The notes under the pieces were generated by a model that ran no database searches, was not told where the DNA came from, and worked only from the letters and a program-made list of their open reading frames with translations. Positions 30,517 through 38,838 of a stretch of 55,099 nucleotides of DNA are shown one piece after another. The stretch comes from an uncultured Phascolarctobacterium sp. (GTDB lineage Bacteria; Bacillota; Negativicutes; Acidaminococcales; Acidaminococcaceae). Position numbers and translations under genes: made by a program. Position 1 is the first letter of the stretch. Each line of letters starts with the position of its first letter. Location: the NCBI GenBank assembly GCA_958448515.1, contig CAUDEF010000013.1:1-55099 (forward strand), written 5' to 3'.

Positions 30517-30933
30517 TTACTTCACAACAGTTACCGGTATATCAGCATTTTCTACAATAATCTGGCTGACGCTGTTTTTAAACAGACCCTCCAGCATACC
30601 AAAACCTCTGCTGCCGATAACAATCGCATCACAATTTTCAGTTTTCTCCGCGCGCAGAATTTTTTCTGCCACATTACTGCCATGATCCAGCAGATATTCA
30701 GCTTCGACACCGCTGCCTCGCACCAGCGAGCGCGCCGCGTCCAAAACCTCATCGCCAATCTGCCCTACAAGACAGTCGCCCTGCTGCTGAATTGCCGTTG
30801 CAAAAAGTTCTTTTTTCGCCACAGTCATAATAATCAGCTTGCCATTGCTCATTTTAGCAAGAGCCATGGCATAATCAAGCGCACGCCACGAATATTCCGT
30901 TCCGTCAACGGGTACAAGTATTCGCTTTAACAT
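30517..30933 (-). CDS. Universal stress protein (UspA family)
   Basis: 138 residues: MLKRILVPVDGTEYSWRALD, then CDAIVIGSRGFGMLEGLFKN and a terminal strand VENADIPVTVVK. The ATP-binding loop (G-2x-G-9x-G-S/T) ends in 'KNS' rather than 'GS', so nucleotide binding may be weakened. It lies four bases downstream of a second Usp gene. Cytoplasmic stress-response protein of unknown partner. Confidence 0.93.
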   Translation of the reverse strand: MLKRILVPVDGTEYSWRALDYAMALAKMSNGKLIIMTVAKKELFATAIQQQGDCLVGQIGDEVLDAARSLVRGSGVEAEYLLDHGSNVAEKILRAEKTENCDAIVIGSRGFGMLEGLFKNSVSQIIVENADIPVTVVK

Positions 30934-30937
30934 GATT

Positions 30938-31375
30938 TTATTTTACGATAAGTACAGGTACAGTTGCGTACTGAGCAACCTTGGAGCTTACGCTGCCCAG
31001 GAAGAATTCTGCAATACCGGACAAACCGCGGCTGCCGAGAACAATAGCATCACAGCCGGATTTTTTGGACAAAGCGATAATTCTTTCGGAAGGATGACCA
31101 ACTTCCAGGCAGAATTCGGTTTCGCCTTTATAGTTTGTAAGTCTTTCTTGTGCCATTTCCAAAACTCTGTCGCCAACTTTTTCAAGCTCGCTGTTGCCCT
31201 GGGTAATAGTTGCATTATCTAAAGGAACAGCCAGAAGAGCAGCATTGTTATAAGGCTGGATTACATTAACAACAGTCAGTTTGCTGTCAAATTTTTCGCC
31301 AAGAGCAACTGCGTTGTCAAGAGCACGCCAGGAGCCTTCACTACCGTCAACAGGAACAAGGATATTTTTATACAT
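30938..31375 (-). CDS. Universal stress protein (UspA family)
   Basis: 145 residues: MYKNILVPVDGSEGSWRALD, then CDAIVLGSRGLSGIAEFFLG with SVSSKVAQYATVPVLIVK. The complete G-2x-G-9x-G-S loop suggests an ATP-binding member. The start at 31375 follows GGAGGTG; a longer frame would begin inside that site. Cotranscribed with the Usp gene at 30517. Confidence 0.94.
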   Translation of the reverse strand: MYKNILVPVDGSEGSWRALDNAVALGEKFDSKLTVVNVIQPYNNAALLAVPLDNATITQGNSELEKVGDRVLEMAQERLTNYKGETEFCLEVGHPSERIIALSKKSGCDAIVLGSRGLSGIAEFFLGSVSSKVAQYATVPVLIVK

Positions 31376-31506
31376 ATAAAACACCTCCATTGGAAATTAA
31401 GCCATCACTGCACAAAGATACGTATATACAATATACAGATAAAAATTCAGGCTATTTCGATTTATATATTATATATTCTGTAAAGATATCAAAACTCCTG
31501 CAAATT

Positions 31507-31893
31507 TTATCTTTCGCCGCGTTTTTTTCTTGCTTCGTGAATACGCTGAGATTTTTTGCTGAATTTCTTTTCTTCACGGGTCAGGTTTGCCATCTGGCTG
31601 GGAGTAGGTTTATTTTCATCCAGAAATTCTTCGCCTTTAAAGAAACGATAATAAAGGATAATTGCGGCAATAACCAGAAGCGGCACACTGCCTACTACAT
31701 ATCTGTATTCCTGAGAAGCAATAACGATGAAGTCATAAAAAACGATGCAGGCAGGCACAAGAATAATCTGCGCCAGACGGCTGGCAAAACCTTCTTTGCC
31801 CATAAAACGGATAACCATGCCATAAGCCATAAAAGCTACGGCAAAGGATACAAAAGACATAAATACCAGGAAAAAGAAAAACTCAAAATTCAT
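31507..31893 (-). CDS. Small membrane protein of unknown function
   Basis: 128 residues. Three hydrophobic segments at about 1-30 (FEFFFFLVFMSFVSFAVAFM), 42-58 (IILVPACIVFYDFIVIA) and 66-82 (VVGSVPLLVIAAIILYY), followed by a cytoplasmic, strongly basic tail (EEKKFSKKSQRIHEARKKRG). AGGAGGC precedes the start, 17 bases after the flavoprotein gene, so the two share an operon. I do not recognise a named family. Confidence 0.65.
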   Translation of the reverse strand: MNFEFFFFLVFMSFVSFAVAFMAYGMVIRFMGKEGFASRLAQIILVPACIVFYDFIVIASQEYRYVVGSVPLLVIAAIILYYRFFKGEEFLDENKPTPSQMANLTREEKKFSKKSQRIHEARKKRGER

Positions 31894-31910
31894 ACAGGGA
31901 AACAGCCTCC

Positions 31911-33287
31911 TTAATTTTTAGCACGCTCGCCGATTACTCTTGCCGCCCATACGCCGCTGGCACTGGCCTGTGACAGACCGCGGGTAATGCCTGCTCCGTC
32001 GCCTACGGCAAACATATTGGGGATTTTTGTTTCCAGATTGCCGTCCAGTTCCAGACGGGCACTGTAAAACTTAACCTCCACACCATAAAGCAGGGTATCG
32101 GCATTAGCCATACCGGGAGCAATTTTATCTAAAGCGTAAATCATTTCTATAATATCATCAAGTTGCCGTTTTGGCAAAACAAGACTTAAATCACCGGGAG
32201 TTGCCGGCAAAGTTGGTTTGGTAAAGCTTTTAGCCAGACGCTTTTCGTCCGTACGTCTGCCTTTGATTAAATCTCCAAAACGCTGCAGCAGCACGCCGCC
32301 CCCAAGCATATTGGAAAAAGAGGCAATACGCTTGCCGTACTGATGCGGTTCGTGAAAAGGCTCAGTAAATCTGCTGCTTACCAGAAGGGCAAAATTGGTA
32401 TTTTTGCTCTGCAGCCTGGGATCACGGAAGCTGTGTCCGTTTACGGTAATAATACCGTCGGTATTTTCTGCTACCACATAGCCATAAGGATTCATGCAGA
32501 AGGTGCGCACTAAATCATTATACTGCTGAGTGCGGTATAAAATTTTAGCTTCGTACACTTCATCAGTAATGTGCTTAAAAATCTGTGCCGGCACTTCTAC
32601 ACGCACGCCAACATCAATCTGATTATTAATAAAGCTGAGGCCCATTTTGCTGCACTGACTGCTGTACCACTCGGCACCTGCACGTCCGGGAGCAGCAATC
32701 AGATAACGGCACTGAAAAGTTCTGCCCTGCTCAGCAGGCAGGCTGAAGCTGCCGTCCTCCTGGCGGATAATTTCAGTTACTGCGGTATTACAGTAAATAT
32801 CAATCTTATCCTGCAGATATTTATAAATATTTTCCATAATAATAAGATTGTTTTCCGTACCCAGATGGCGCACCTTGGCATTTAATAAATGCAGGTCATA
32901 GCGCAGGCATCTGGCGCCCAAATCACTGTTTTTGGTGGAAAAATACTCTCCCGGCGCGCCGTGACGGCAGTTAAGCTCATCTACATAATCAATGAGCCGG
33001 ATAACCTCATCCTCCGGCAGATAGTCACTGAGCCAGCCGCCAAACTCTGTCGTAAAATTATATTTGCCGTCCGAGAAAGCACCCGCCCCGCCAAAGCCGC
33101 GCATAATGCTGCAGGGAGTGCAGTTAATGCAGCGTTTAACCTTTCCTTTGGCAAGGGGGCAAAAACGTTTTTCAATGCTGTTGCCTGCCTCCAGCATAAC
33201 AATTTTCAGCTGAGGATATTTTAAGGTAAATTCGTAGGCGGCAAAAATAGCAGCCGGGCCGCCGCCGATAATTGCTACATCATACAT
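31911..33287 (-). CDS. FAD-dependent oxidoreductase (COG2509-like)
   Basis: 458 residues. N-terminal Rossmann motif IIGGGPAAIFAAYEF binds FAD. A Cys-rich segment follows (CPLAKGKVKRCINCTPCSIM), then RGFGGAGAFSDGKYN, LIAAPGRAGAEW and the C-terminal FAD contact FAVGDGAGITRGLSQA. This architecture marks the uncharacterised FAD-dependent dehydrogenases of anaerobes. ATG 33287 is preferred over GTG 33296 because AGGTGA lies five bases before it. It sits between a DUF697-like gene and a membrane protein gene; substrate unknown. Confidence 0.85.
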   Translation of the reverse strand: MYDVAIIGGGPAAIFAAYEFTLKYPQLKIVMLEAGNSIEKRFCPLAKGKVKRCINCTPCSIMRGFGGAGAFSDGKYNFTTEFGGWLSDYLPEDEVIRLIDYVDELNCRHGAPGEYFSTKNSDLGARCLRYDLHLLNAKVRHLGTENNLIIMENIYKYLQDKIDIYCNTAVTEIIRQEDGSFSLPAEQGRTFQCRYLIAAPGRAGAEWYSSQCSKMGLSFINNQIDVGVRVEVPAQIFKHITDEVYEAKILYRTQQYNDLVRTFCMNPYGYVVAENTDGIITVNGHSFRDPRLQSKNTNFALLVSSRFTEPFHEPHQYGKRIASFSNMLGGGVLLQRFGDLIKGRRTDEKRLAKSFTKPTLPATPGDLSLVLPKRQLDDIIEMIYALDKIAPGMANADTLLYGVEVKFYSARLELDGNLETKIPNMFAVGDGAGITRGLSQASASGVWAARVIGERAKN

Positions 33288-33296
33288 AACAATCAC

Positions 33297-33809
33297 CTAC
33301 ACATCATATTTTTTGCTTTCATCCCCCAAAGGCTCGTCTTTTTTGGGGTCTTTTTTCAATACCTCAAGATTGCGTTTGGCACTTTCCAGCGCATCATCAT
33401 AAACAGTCTTAAAAGCACTCAAATCATCGGGCTTGCCTGCCTTTAACCACTCTGTTACAACTCTGCCCAGAGCGTAGGTTGTGCCCACAGCCACAGGTAT
33501 CTGCAGGGGCGGAAAGGGTATCAGCGTTGTTAAGGTGCTGCCTACAAAATACGCTCCCAAAGAGCCTAAAATGCTTACGGCAGCCTGCTCGGTAATATCT
33601 TCTTCATAAACCTTGCCGATTTTCATAATCATATATATTTCATTGGCAATCAGGCTCATGGTACCAACAAAGGGAGCCACCACAATCACACCTGCCCTGG
33701 CAGCAGCCCAGCGGCACAAGGATTCTGCTTCTTCTTCGCGCATGCGGTCATCTATTACATAAACTTTTTCGGCAACTTTTACTTCTTCATCATAATTTTT
33801 ATCAGTCAT
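33297..33809 (-). CDS. DUF697/YcjF-like membrane-associated protein
   Basis: 170 residues. An acidic N-terminus is followed by hydrophobic stretches at about 39-65 (AGVIVVAPFVGTMSLIANEI) and 76-115 (AAVSILGSLGAYFVGSTLTT, LIPFPPLQIPVAVGTTYALG), then a charged tail. The pattern, helix-breaking Pro-rich centre with Gly/Ala helices, resembles DUF697. AGGGAT-type ribosome-binding site. First gene of the flavoprotein operon; function unknown. Confidence 0.6.
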   Translation of the reverse strand: MTDKNYDEEVKVAEKVYVIDDRMREEEAESLCRWAAARAGVIVVAPFVGTMSLIANEIYMIMKIGKVYEEDITEQAAVSILGSLGAYFVGSTLTTLIPFPPLQIPVAVGTTYALGRVVTEWLKAGKPDDLSAFKTVYDDALESAKRNLEVLKKDPKKDEPLGDESKKYDV

Positions 33810-33895
33810 CTCTATCCCTCCTTTGACTGAGCAAACTCTGTTTAAATTCGCACTTATATATAAATTTTCCTGCCTTGTCCTAATTAAGATAATAA

Positions 33896-33943
33896 AATAA
33901 CCGCAGTTATTATGTAGGGTACATAACTGCGGTTAACTTTTAT
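33896..33943. terminator. Terminator of the DUF190 gene
   Basis: AACCGCAGTTAT and ATAACTGCGGTT pair around TATGTAGGGTAC; T-rich on the minus side after the DUF190 stop. Confidence 0.75.
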
Positions 33944-34320
33944 TTATCAAATGATTCCAGCTGCGCAATGCGTCTGCGTACATAATCGGTTACAAGATAA
34001 GTACTGTCTTCTACCAGCACCAGCGCATGGTCAGCCTTTTCTTCCAGAAAGGGTAAAATCTTTTCAATGTTTTCTCTGCGGTCAATAATTTCCAGAATAA
34101 TGGGATAGTTGGCATTGCCGCTGACAAAACTGCTCAACGCTCTGTTAACGCCGCGCATTTTGCTGGCATAGCCTTCAATGCCTTTCATAACTGTACAGCC
34201 TGCCAGATTAAGCTCTCTTGCCTTATCCAAAATAGCCTTGTACAGGGGCTGATCGCCCAGCATTACATCTTCACCGGTGTAAACTTTTAAAAAGGTTATC
34301 TTTCTGAATTCATGAGTCAT
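33940..34320 (-). CDS. DUF190 (PII-like) protein
   Basis: 126 residues: FLKVYTGEDVMLGDQPLYKA, then LNLAGCTVMKGIEGYASKMR and PIILEIIDRRENIEKILPFL. This is the DUF190 family, structurally related to PII signalling proteins and often encoded beside CrcB fluoride channels; no crcB or fluoride riboswitch is visible here. The start at 34320 follows AAAGGGTGAG; the longer frame lacks such a site. Probably a small-ligand sensor. Confidence 0.85.
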   Translation of the reverse strand: MTHEFRKITFLKVYTGEDVMLGDQPLYKAILDKARELNLAGCTVMKGIEGYASKMRGVNRALSSFVSGNANYPIILEIIDRRENIEKILPFLEEKADHALVLVEDSTYLVTDYVRRRIAQLESFDK

Positions 34321-34721
34321 ACATCTCACCCTTTCAAAATACTCTCTCATTTTAATTTCATTATATCACCAATCAGGAAAAATACAGCAAAATTCGTCAA
34401 AAAAATATAAATTTCTGACTATCCAGTCAAAAGTGTAATAAATTTAATTAATTTGCGGCTTTTTAAGCACCGGTTTGCCTGCCTTTTATATCAGTCAGCA
34501 GCATGCAAAACGCACCGGCTTTTCCAATTAAAAAATTTAAAAATTTTTTGCTGTTTTTTTATTTTTTCAGCAGGAGTTTTTTGCAAAATAGCGAATACTA
34601 GATATAGAAAATAAAACAAAGAAATTATTTTTAAAGCAATATATCTTGTGTTAACCACCGGTTACCGGGGAGAGGTTTCCGGGTTGATATAGATAGCAAA
34701 ACTGTTTGGGAGGAATGTGTT
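34321..34721. other. Gene-free stretch with the usp promoter
   Basis: About 400 bases between divergent genes. It holds a promoter at 34581-34608, two GCACCGG motifs at about 34467 and 34534, and GC-rich short dyads just before the Usp start (ACCGGTTACCGGGG). I see no ORF and no riboswitch class I can name. Confidence 0.5.
34581..34608 (+). promoter_or_regulatory. Promoter of the third usp gene
   Basis: TTGCAA, 16-base spacer, TATAGA. It lies about 115 bases before the start, leaving a GC-rich leader. Confidence 0.5.
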
Positions 34722-35162
34722 ATGCTGAAAAAGATTCTTGTTCCTGTTGACGGCAGTGAAGTTGCAAAACGTTGTCTGGATTTTGCGATGAACGTTGCTA
34801 AGGCAAGCGGCGGAGAACTCCTTGTTGTACACGTAGCCGTTCCATACGACTTTACCAAGGTTCCTCCTCGCAAACCCAAAAACGCTATCGAAGAAGCAGA
34901 AATGGCGCAAAAGCCTGCCGATCCTACTCCGCTTGATGTTGCGGAAGCTTATGTTAAAGCAGCTGGCTTTGACAGAGCAACTTATCGTACCATAGTTGAT
35001 ATTGATCCTGCTGAAAGAATCGTTGATTATGGTAAGACCATGGGCGCCGGCATGATTGTCATCGGCAACCGTGGCATGGGTCATTGGGCTCAGCTCTTAA
35101 TGGGCAGTGTAAGTACTAAAGTGGCACAAACCGCTGAGTGCCCGGTAGTAATTATCAAATAA
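34722..35162 (+). CDS. Universal stress protein (UspA family)
   Basis: 146 residues: MLKKILVPVDGSEVAKRCLD, with an inserted Pro/Lys-rich loop (KVPPRKPKNAIEEAEMAQKP), then AGMIVIGNRGMGHWAQLLMG and SVSTKVAQTAECPVVIIK. The full ATP-binding G-2x-G-9x-G-S loop is present. GGGAGG lies before the start. Third Usp gene within 5 kb, but on the opposite strand and separately transcribed. Confidence 0.94.
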   Translation: MLKKILVPVDGSEVAKRCLDFAMNVAKASGGELLVVHVAVPYDFTKVPPRKPKNAIEEAEMAQKPADPTPLDVAEAYVKAAGFDRATYRTIVDIDPAERIVDYGKTMGAGMIVIGNRGMGHWAQLLMGSVSTKVAQTAECPVVIIK

Positions 35163-35252
35163 ATGCGTTGACATAGATAGGAAATGATAAAATGTAGACT
35201 TTCCGAAATTCATATAGATGCTGTCTCGATCGCCAAAGACAGCGCCCCCGGA

Positions 35253-35294
35253 AAAAGCCCCTCATCCGCCGGAGATGAGGGGCTTGGTTTTTTA
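35253..35294. terminator. Strong terminator between usp and larE
   Basis: AAGCCCCTCATC and GATGAGGGGCTT pair around CGCCGGA, with A- and T-runs on both sides, so it works in both directions. A smaller hairpin (CTGTCTC..AAAGACAG) precedes it at 35220-35242. Confidence 0.85.
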
Positions 35295-36098
35295 TTTGCC
35301 TGTGATTATTCTGTTCATACTGCCGCTGACAAAGCCCTGTAAATCAAGGGTTACATATTTAAAGCCAGCCTGCTGCAGCGCTGCTGTAATTTCTGCTCTT
35401 GCAGCTCCTGCCGCTCTGGCAATCTGCTCGCTGTTAACCTCAATCCTTGCCAAGCTGCCATGGCAGCGCACTCTTACATCTGTAAAACCCATTTTTCTGA
35501 GGGCAGCTTCTGCCGCTTCTACTTTGCGCAGCTTGGCATCAGTTACAGGTTCGCCATAGGCAATGCGTGAGGCAAGACAGGCATAGGCAGGCTTGTCTGC
35601 AACTTTCAGATTATAGGCAGCAGCCAAAGCCCGCACGTCGCTTTTAGTAAAGCCGCAGTCCAGCAGAGGGCTTACAGTTCCAAGCTCTCTCGCTGCCTGC
35701 ATGCCAGGACGATAATCTCCTGCATCATCGGCATTGGCACCATCCAAAAGCACATCACAGCCCTGCTCAAAGCCGTATTTCTGCACCGCACCAAACAGCA
35801 TCTTTTTGCAGATATAGCAGCGGTCAGCAGTATTTTCACTGAAAGCTTTATCCTCCAGAGGACTTAATGATAAAATATGCAGCTGCAATTTAAGAGAAGC
35901 TGCAACTTCTGCGGCGTCACGCTTTTCAAACTCCGGCACCAGAGGTGTAGCAGCAAATACCGGCAGCACCTCCACTCCTGCACGCACACAGGCTGCCAGG
36001 AGCAGTGACGAATCAACTCCGCCGCTGAAGGCCACGGCAGGCTTTTGCATATTTTGCAGCATTGCAAGCAATCTTTGTTCCTTATGTTTTAAGTTCAT
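35292..36098 (-). CDS. larE: ATP-dependent sacrificial sulfur transferase LarE
   Basis: 268 residues. PP-loop SGGVDSS at residue 25, ADRCYICKKMLF at about 92, GANADDAGDYRPGM, and ACLASRIAYGEPVT at about 175, all LarE features. LarE adds sulfur to the biotin-like pyridinium dicarboxylate in nickel-pincer cofactor synthesis. The CxxC plus the CLASR Cys give three cysteines, consistent with the variants that carry a [4Fe-4S] cluster instead of sacrificing a Cys; that is inference. No larB, larC or racemase gene is nearby. Confidence 0.87.
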   Translation of the reverse strand: MNLKHKEQRLLAMLQNMQKPAVAFSGGVDSSLLLAACVRAGVEVLPVFAATPLVPEFEKRDAAEVAASLKLQLHILSLSPLEDKAFSENTADRCYICKKMLFGAVQKYGFEQGCDVLLDGANADDAGDYRPGMQAARELGTVSPLLDCGFTKSDVRALAAAYNLKVADKPAYACLASRIAYGEPVTDAKLRKVEAAEAALRKMGFTDVRVRCHGSLARIEVNSEQIARAAGAARAEITAALQQAGFKYVTLDLQGFVSGSMNRIITGK

Positions 36099-36207
36099 GA
36101 TTTTACCTCATTATTCTGCAGAAAATTTATTTTTAAACTTTGCTACGGTTTAATCTAACCATATTTGCTGCCTTGGGTCAAGTAAAGTTATGTATTATAT
36201 TTTTTAC

Positions 36208-36236
36208 TTGCAATATATAAAAAATTCATTTATCAT
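36208..36236 (+). promoter_or_regulatory. Promoter of the thioesterase gene
   Basis: TTGCAA, 17-base spacer, TATCAT, about 35 bases before the start codon. Confidence 0.5.
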
Positions 36237-36270
36237 GTATAAGTATGATTGAATTGAAAGGGGATTAAAT

Positions 36271-36657
36271 ATGGCACAATTACAAGCAGGACTTGCAGGT
36301 ACTGCAACCACCACTGTAACAGAAACTAACACTGCCATTGCCATGGGCAGCGGCGCATTGCCGGTTTTTTCAACTCCTTCCATGTGCGCATTAATGGAAG
36401 AAGCAGCCTGCAACGCTATTAACTCCAGCCTGGAACCGGGTATGGGCAGCGTCGGCATCAGCCTTAATATTACTCACGGCGCTCCGTCCGCACTGGGAGC
36501 TGTTATTACTGCAACTGCCATGCTTACTGCGGTAGAAGACCGTAAACTTGTTTTCAGCATCGAAGCTAAAGACGAACATGGCATTATCGGCAAAGGTTCT
36601 CATGAACGCTTTATCATTAACAACGAAAAATTCATGAATAAATTATTAAACAAATAA
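36271..36657 (+). CDS. FlK-like acyl-CoA thioesterase
   Basis: 128 residues with a hot-dog fold pattern: MALPVFSTPSMCALME-type helix (STPSMCALMEEAACNAI), then VGISLNITHGAPSALGAVIT and ELSFSIEAKDEHG-like strands. Thr35, Glu43 and His69 have exactly the spacing of the Thr42-Glu50-His76 triad of fluoroacetyl-CoA thioesterase FlK. The natural substrate in a gut-type anaerobe is unknown; housekeeping acyl-CoA hydrolysis is likely. Good GAAAGGGG site and a single-gene unit with promoter and terminator. Confidence 0.85.
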   Translation: MAQLQAGLAGTATTTVTETNTAIAMGSGALPVFSTPSMCALMEEAACNAINSSLEPGMGSVGISLNITHGAPSALGAVITATAMLTAVEDRKLVFSIEAKDEHGIIGKGSHERFIINNEKFMNKLLNK

Positions 36658-36666
36658 TTGCTGCAA

Positions 36667-36698
36667 TAAAAAACGCCCGAAGCATTCGGGCGTTTTGC
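36667..36698. terminator. Bidirectional terminator
   Basis: AACGCCCGAA and TTCGGGCGTT pair around GCA, with A-run before and TTTT after. Confidence 0.85.
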
Positions 36699-36701
36699 AT
36701 T

Positions 36702-37259
36702 TTATCTTAAATTTTTAACAGAAGGCACTGCCTTAACAATAATTTTCCACAGCATAAAGGCCAGAGAAAAATCTATTATAGAGTGAATAAAGGTACCTCC
36801 GCCTACAAGGACAATAACGCTTGTCATATAGCCTGCCGCCAGCTGTTCAGGGTTAAAACTGAGTCCGCCCATAAAAAACGGCGATACCACAACAACCTCA
36901 CTTACAGCATGAATAAAGGCCAGGGCAACATTCAGCGCAATCATCAGGATATTTTTCTCCATAATCTGCGGATAACGCTGCAGGATCCATGCTCCTGCAA
37001 AGGCAAAAACCAGATGGCTTGTTGCTCTGAGCGCAATAATCAGCGGCGTGGTCATAAAAAATCCTACAGTTGAGCCAATACATACAGCTACAGCCATAGC
37101 CGGAGAAATAAACATGGCCAGAAAAACCGGTACATGGCTGGCCAGAGTAAAGGACATGGGTCCTAAAACGATTTTAGGCATAAACATGGGTATCATCATG
37201 CCTATGGCACATAAAACACCTGCCACCACCATCTGCAAAACATTTTTCTCGTTCATCAT
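36702..37259 (-). CDS. ECF transporter S component (vitamin uptake, substrate unknown)
   Basis: 185 residues, six hydrophobic helices: VVAGVLCAIGMMIPMFMPKI, then GPMSFTLASHVPVFLAMFIS and VAVCIGSTVGFFMTTPLIIA. The opening with two Gly-rich helices and 'H.P..lA' in helix 2 is typical of ECF S components such as the NiaX type. It binds a vitamin in the membrane and couples to a shared EcfAAT module, not seen here. Start 37259 follows GAGGGG; the longer frame begins upstream of it. Confidence 0.75.
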   Translation of the reverse strand: MMNEKNVLQMVVAGVLCAIGMMIPMFMPKIVLGPMSFTLASHVPVFLAMFISPAMAVAVCIGSTVGFFMTTPLIIALRATSHLVFAFAGAWILQRYPQIMEKNILMIALNVALAFIHAVSEVVVVSPFFMGGLSFNPEQLAAGYMTSVIVLVGGGTFIHSIIDFSLAFMLWKIIVKAVPSVKNLR

Positions 37260-37300
37260 CAAACATCCCCTCATGAATAATTACTGACTATTATAGCACA

Positions 37301-37346
37301 AAAGCAGCAAAAGCAAATGTATACATTTACTTTTGCTGCTTTTTTA
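37301..37346 (-). terminator. Terminator of the amino-acid ABC operon
   Basis: AAAGCAGCAAAAG and CTTTTGCTGCTTT form a long stem around an inner AAATGTATACATTT palindrome, with T-runs on both sides. Confidence 0.8.
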
Positions 37347-38102
37347 TTTCAAAATTACATTTAGGAATGATTTCAATCTGTCATTAGAGGGATTTTCAAA
37401 AATTTCTTTGGGAGTACCCTCTGCCTGCACATAACCATCAGCCATGAAAACGACTTTGGTAGCCACTTCACGGGCAAAACCCATTTCGTGAGTTACCACA
37501 ACCATGGTCATTTTTTCTTCTGCCAGCTCACGCATGGTTTTTAAAACCTCACCGGTCAGCTCCGGATCAAGAGAAGAAGTAGGCTCGTCAAAAAGCATAA
37601 TGGAAGGCTTCATTGCCAGAGCGCGGGCAATAGCCACACGCTGCTGCTGGCCGCCGCTCAGCTTGCGGGGATAAACATCACGTTTTTCCAGCAGGCCTAC
37701 CTTTGCCAGAAGCACTTCTGCCTCTTTAATAACCTCTTCACGATTGCGTTTCTGTACCTGAACAGGAGCTTCAATAAGATTTTCCAGTACAGTCATATGA
37801 GGAAACAGATTAAACTGCTGAAACACCATACCCATTTTGCAGGCAATGCGGCGCACATCATTTTCGGAAACATATTCCACACCGCTGCCGCTGTCTTTAA
37901 CCAGAGCTTCGCCGTCAATGACAATACTGCCTTTATCAATGGTTTCCAGTTTGTTTAAGCAGCGCAGCAAAGTACTTTTACCACCGCCGGACGGGCCGAT
38001 AACAGCCACTACTTCACCTTCGGCAACCTCTAAATCAATACCTTTTAATACTTCTAAATTCTGAAATTTTTTATAAATGTTCTTAGCTTCAATCTTATTC
38101 AT
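37344..38102 (-). CDS. Polar amino acid ABC transporter ATP-binding protein
   Basis: 252 residues. Walker A GPSGGGKST (about 36), Q-loop VFQQFNLFPHMTVLEN, signature LSGGQQQRVAIARAL, Walker B IMLFDEPTSSLD and switch VTHEMGFAREV. GlnQ/HisP-type ATPase powering the permease and binding protein encoded upstream in the same operon. Length and motifs are normal. Confidence 0.95.
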   Translation of the reverse strand: MNKIEAKNIYKKFQNLEVLKGIDLEVAEGEVVAVIGPSGGGKSTLLRCLNKLETIDKGSIVIDGEALVKDSGSGVEYVSENDVRRIACKMGMVFQQFNLFPHMTVLENLIEAPVQVQKRNREEVIKEAEVLLAKVGLLEKRDVYPRKLSGGQQQRVAIARALAMKPSIMLFDEPTSSLDPELTGEVLKTMRELAEEKMTMVVVTHEMGFAREVATKVVFMADGYVQAEGTPKEIFENPSNDRLKSFLNVILK

Positions 38103-38116
38103 AACAAACTCCTACA

Positions 38117-38761
38117 TTACTGGTCATATCTGGAGAAACGTTTTTCAAGACGTTCAAAAAGTACAGTCAGGATAAAGGTAGCAAACAGGTAAAATACACC
38201 GGCAACCAAAAACGGAGTAATATCAAAATCACGCTGTACAAGATTACGTGTAGTGCGCATCAAATCGTTCATTGCCAGAACATATACTAAGGAAGTATCT
38301 TTTACCAGAGTAATGGTTTCGTTGCTGACAGGAGGAAGAATAATGCGGAACACCTGCGGCAGCACAATGCGGCGCATGGTCTGCACATAATTCATACCCA
38401 GAGTGCGGGCAGCTTCATACTGTCCTTTAGGAATAGCCTGAATACCTGCGCGGAAAATTTCGCAGAAATACGCAGCATAATTCAGTACAAAAGCCAAAAT
38501 AGCCGCTTCAAAGTCGTCCAGGCGTATACCAACAGCAGGCAGTGCATAGTAAACAAAAAGCAGCTGCAGCATCAGCGGCGTACCGCGCAGCAGCCATACA
38601 TACAGGCCAATCAGCTTCTGCAGAATGCCTATGGAGGAAACTCTGCCCAAGCTCAGCAGCACGCCTAAAGGAATACTCAGTACAATTGTTATAAAAAATA
38701 CCTGCGCAGTAACAACACTGCCTTCCAGCATCTGAGGAATGATTTTAATAATATAGTCCAT
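38117..38761 (-). CDS. Polar amino acid ABC transporter permease
   Basis: 214 residues with the HisM/GlnP pattern: five hydrophobic helices, LYVWLLRGTPLMLQLLFVYY near residue 50, and the EAA coupling loop GQYEAARTLGMNYVQTMRRI near 125, followed by PPVSNETITLVKDTSLVY. It forms the membrane channel, probably as a homodimer. 14 bases separate it from the ATPase gene. Confidence 0.95.
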   Translation of the reverse strand: MDYIIKIIPQMLEGSVVTAQVFFITIVLSIPLGVLLSLGRVSSIGILQKLIGLYVWLLRGTPLMLQLLFVYYALPAVGIRLDDFEAAILAFVLNYAAYFCEIFRAGIQAIPKGQYEAARTLGMNYVQTMRRIVLPQVFRIILPPVSNETITLVKDTSLVYVLAMNDLMRTTRNLVQRDFDITPFLVAGVFYLFATFILTVLFERLEKRFSRYDQ

Positions 38762-38784
38762 GTTTTTTCTCCGATTTTATAAGA

Positions 38785-38817
38785 TAATGAAATGGGCCGA
38801 ATAACTCCGACCCATTT
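38785..38817 (-). repeat. Intercistronic hairpin between binding protein and permease genes
   Basis: AAATGGGTCGG and CCCATTT-type arms pair on the minus strand just after the binding-protein gene. Without a full T-run it is more likely an mRNA-stabilising or partial attenuation element that keeps the binding protein in excess. Confidence 0.5.
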
Positions 38818-38838
38818 GTCATAACTATTATTTTACTA

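Noticed and set aside
34351..34721. A fluoride riboswitch linked to the DUF190 gene
   Set aside because: The characteristic pseudoknot motifs are absent and the stretch lies upstream of the usp gene on the other strand.
35165..35294. A small RNA gene between usp and larE, suggested by TTGACA near 35167 and a strong terminator
   Set aside because: No -10 element is present at proper spacing, and the terminator is explained by the flanking genes.
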